The position numbers and the translations under genes were made by a program. This document shows, in pieces, positions 63,135-64,000 of a DNA stretch of 64,000 nt. The notes beneath the pieces were generated by a model that saw only the letters and a list, made by a program, of their open reading frames with translations, ran no database searches and was not told the origin of the DNA. How positions within the stretch are numbered: the stretch's first letter is position 1; every line of letters begins with the position of its first letter. Source of the DNA: Lindgomyces ingoldianus (Eukaryota > Ascomycota > Dothideomycetes > Pleosporales > Lindgomycetaceae); the NCBI RefSeq assembly GCF_010093535.1, contig NW_022985198.1:715218-779217 (forward strand). Reading direction: 5' to 3'.

Positions 63135-64000
63135 GATGAATGGACTTGAGTGTTGATCATTACAGGGTCTGCGGTGTTATTGGAGCAAAGGTGTATTCGC
63201 AAAGATCGTCTCGTAATGATTCCACTCTTTCGCTATGCAATTATTATTTTTATTACTTTCTTTGATTTAGATCTCCTTTTGAAGATTCAAGATGCAGGGT
63301 TTCTTTGCACAGCTCTACAGGCTCGTAAGATGATCATCAAGTGCTTCGCTGGAAAGAAAGGCAAGGATAGAATATGTGCACCCTGCGCAATTCACAGACT
63401 GAGCCCCCGTCCGATTGGTCATAACTATCTTTCCGAGCTGCCTTGGAAACTAGGTACTCTAGCCCAATATCGTAAGGCTATTCAACAATGAAAAATAGAT
63501 TACGCAAAACCTCACTACGAGGCTCAAGTCATGTTCAAGCCAGGCATTGACAGATGATTTGGGGCGAAGGGCTGAACTGCCAAGGATCGGCCGGGCCGAG
63601 GCCGCCTCCGGCAGAACGTGCACCCAAAAACATACATCAAATATTACACTATCTCTACCGCCAAGCCCTCTCTCCTATTGGTCCGGATATAAGCCGGCTA
63701 TTGATTTGATTGGTAGAAAATCGGTAACCAAAAAGCCGCGTTACTGTTTGTTTTTAAGCTTCAAGTAATCGTTCTGCTATGCTACATGCTTGATCCGGTC
63801 TTCTTTTTTTCCTATCGTGATCGACTACCGCACGGTCGGGGGTGTAAAAATCACTTCTACAGTGTAATTTTTCCCGCTAAATGTAATCGGCTCTGCCAAG
63901 ACCTTCCAAGCAAAGCCCGCTGCAGGCGAAAAGGGGGTTCCAGAGGATCTCCCCCTGGTTAAGCGAAACAGTAGTGCGACTTTGGGCTTCGGCTCTACAT
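63135..64000. other. Right-edge intergenic region
   Basis: No supported gene. An open frame at 63150-63491 starts only from TTG and has no domain. The near-inverted AAAAATCAC / GTGTAATTTTT at about 63847-63874 and a GGTTAAGCGAA run near 63958 could belong to a mobile element continuing past the edge. Confidence 0.4.

Noticed and set aside
63150..63491. 113-codon frame after the two-TM gene
   Set aside because: TTG start, no domain, and it overlaps the probable 3' UTR.
1..64000. CRISPR arrays, operons, riboswitches, rRNA and tRNA genes
   Set aside because: No regularly spaced repeats, no rRNA-like blocks and no tRNA box pairs were found on reading both strands; the genome is clearly eukaryotic.

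Overview
The window reads as a filamentous ascomycete (Pezizomycotina) chromosome segment. The evidence is mostly 44-66 nt introns with GTRNGT donors, CTRAY branch sites and YAG acceptors; housekeeping genes such as the TORC2 subunit AVO1/Sin1 and a PRCC-type protein; and several fungal-style families (TPR-CHAT protease, PNP_UDP fusion, CorA-like membrane protein, patatin and SET-domain proteins). The class cannot be fixed from the sequence alone. Exon models were built by hand from splice signals, phase and protein continuity. No database search was possible.

Layout. 0-13.5 kb is repeat-rich accessory DNA: a left-truncated C2H2 zinc-finger gene with an in-frame amber codon, a TPR-CHAT protease gene on the minus strand, a divergent PNP_UDP protein with an unidentified C-terminal domain, and several decayed repeats. 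15.1-16.1 kb holds a GGCT/AIG2-like protein. 16.4-36.2 kb is dominated by three giant genes: an ~2,640-residue metallo-beta-lactamase-fold/DUF6603-like protein (11 exons), an intronless 1,314-residue protein, and a 1,472-residue protein divergent from it. A two-exon small gene and a four-TM membrane protein lie among them. 36.8-43 kb is ordinary core genome: AVO1/Sin1, a PRCC-like protein and a SET-domain protein.

43.7-63.1 kb is again accessory. It has two tiny three-exon paralogues in tandem, a CorA-like membrane protein, a divergent protein kinase, a repeat island with a foldback element and a cloverleaf-like structure, an 11-exon protein combining B-box, P-loop GTPase, RING-like and patatin parts, an AAA ATPase, and a two-TM protein of unknown family.

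Two themes stand out. First, enzymes known from fungal self/non-self and cell-death circuits (CHAT protease, PNP_UDP, patatin, divergent kinase) sit in repeat-rich blocks on both sides of conserved genes. Second, the three giant genes at 16-36 kb look like one co-inherited module of unknown function. The best candidates for something undescribed are that giant-gene module, the TPR-CHAT/PNP pair, and the tandem microgenes at 43.8-44.8 kb.
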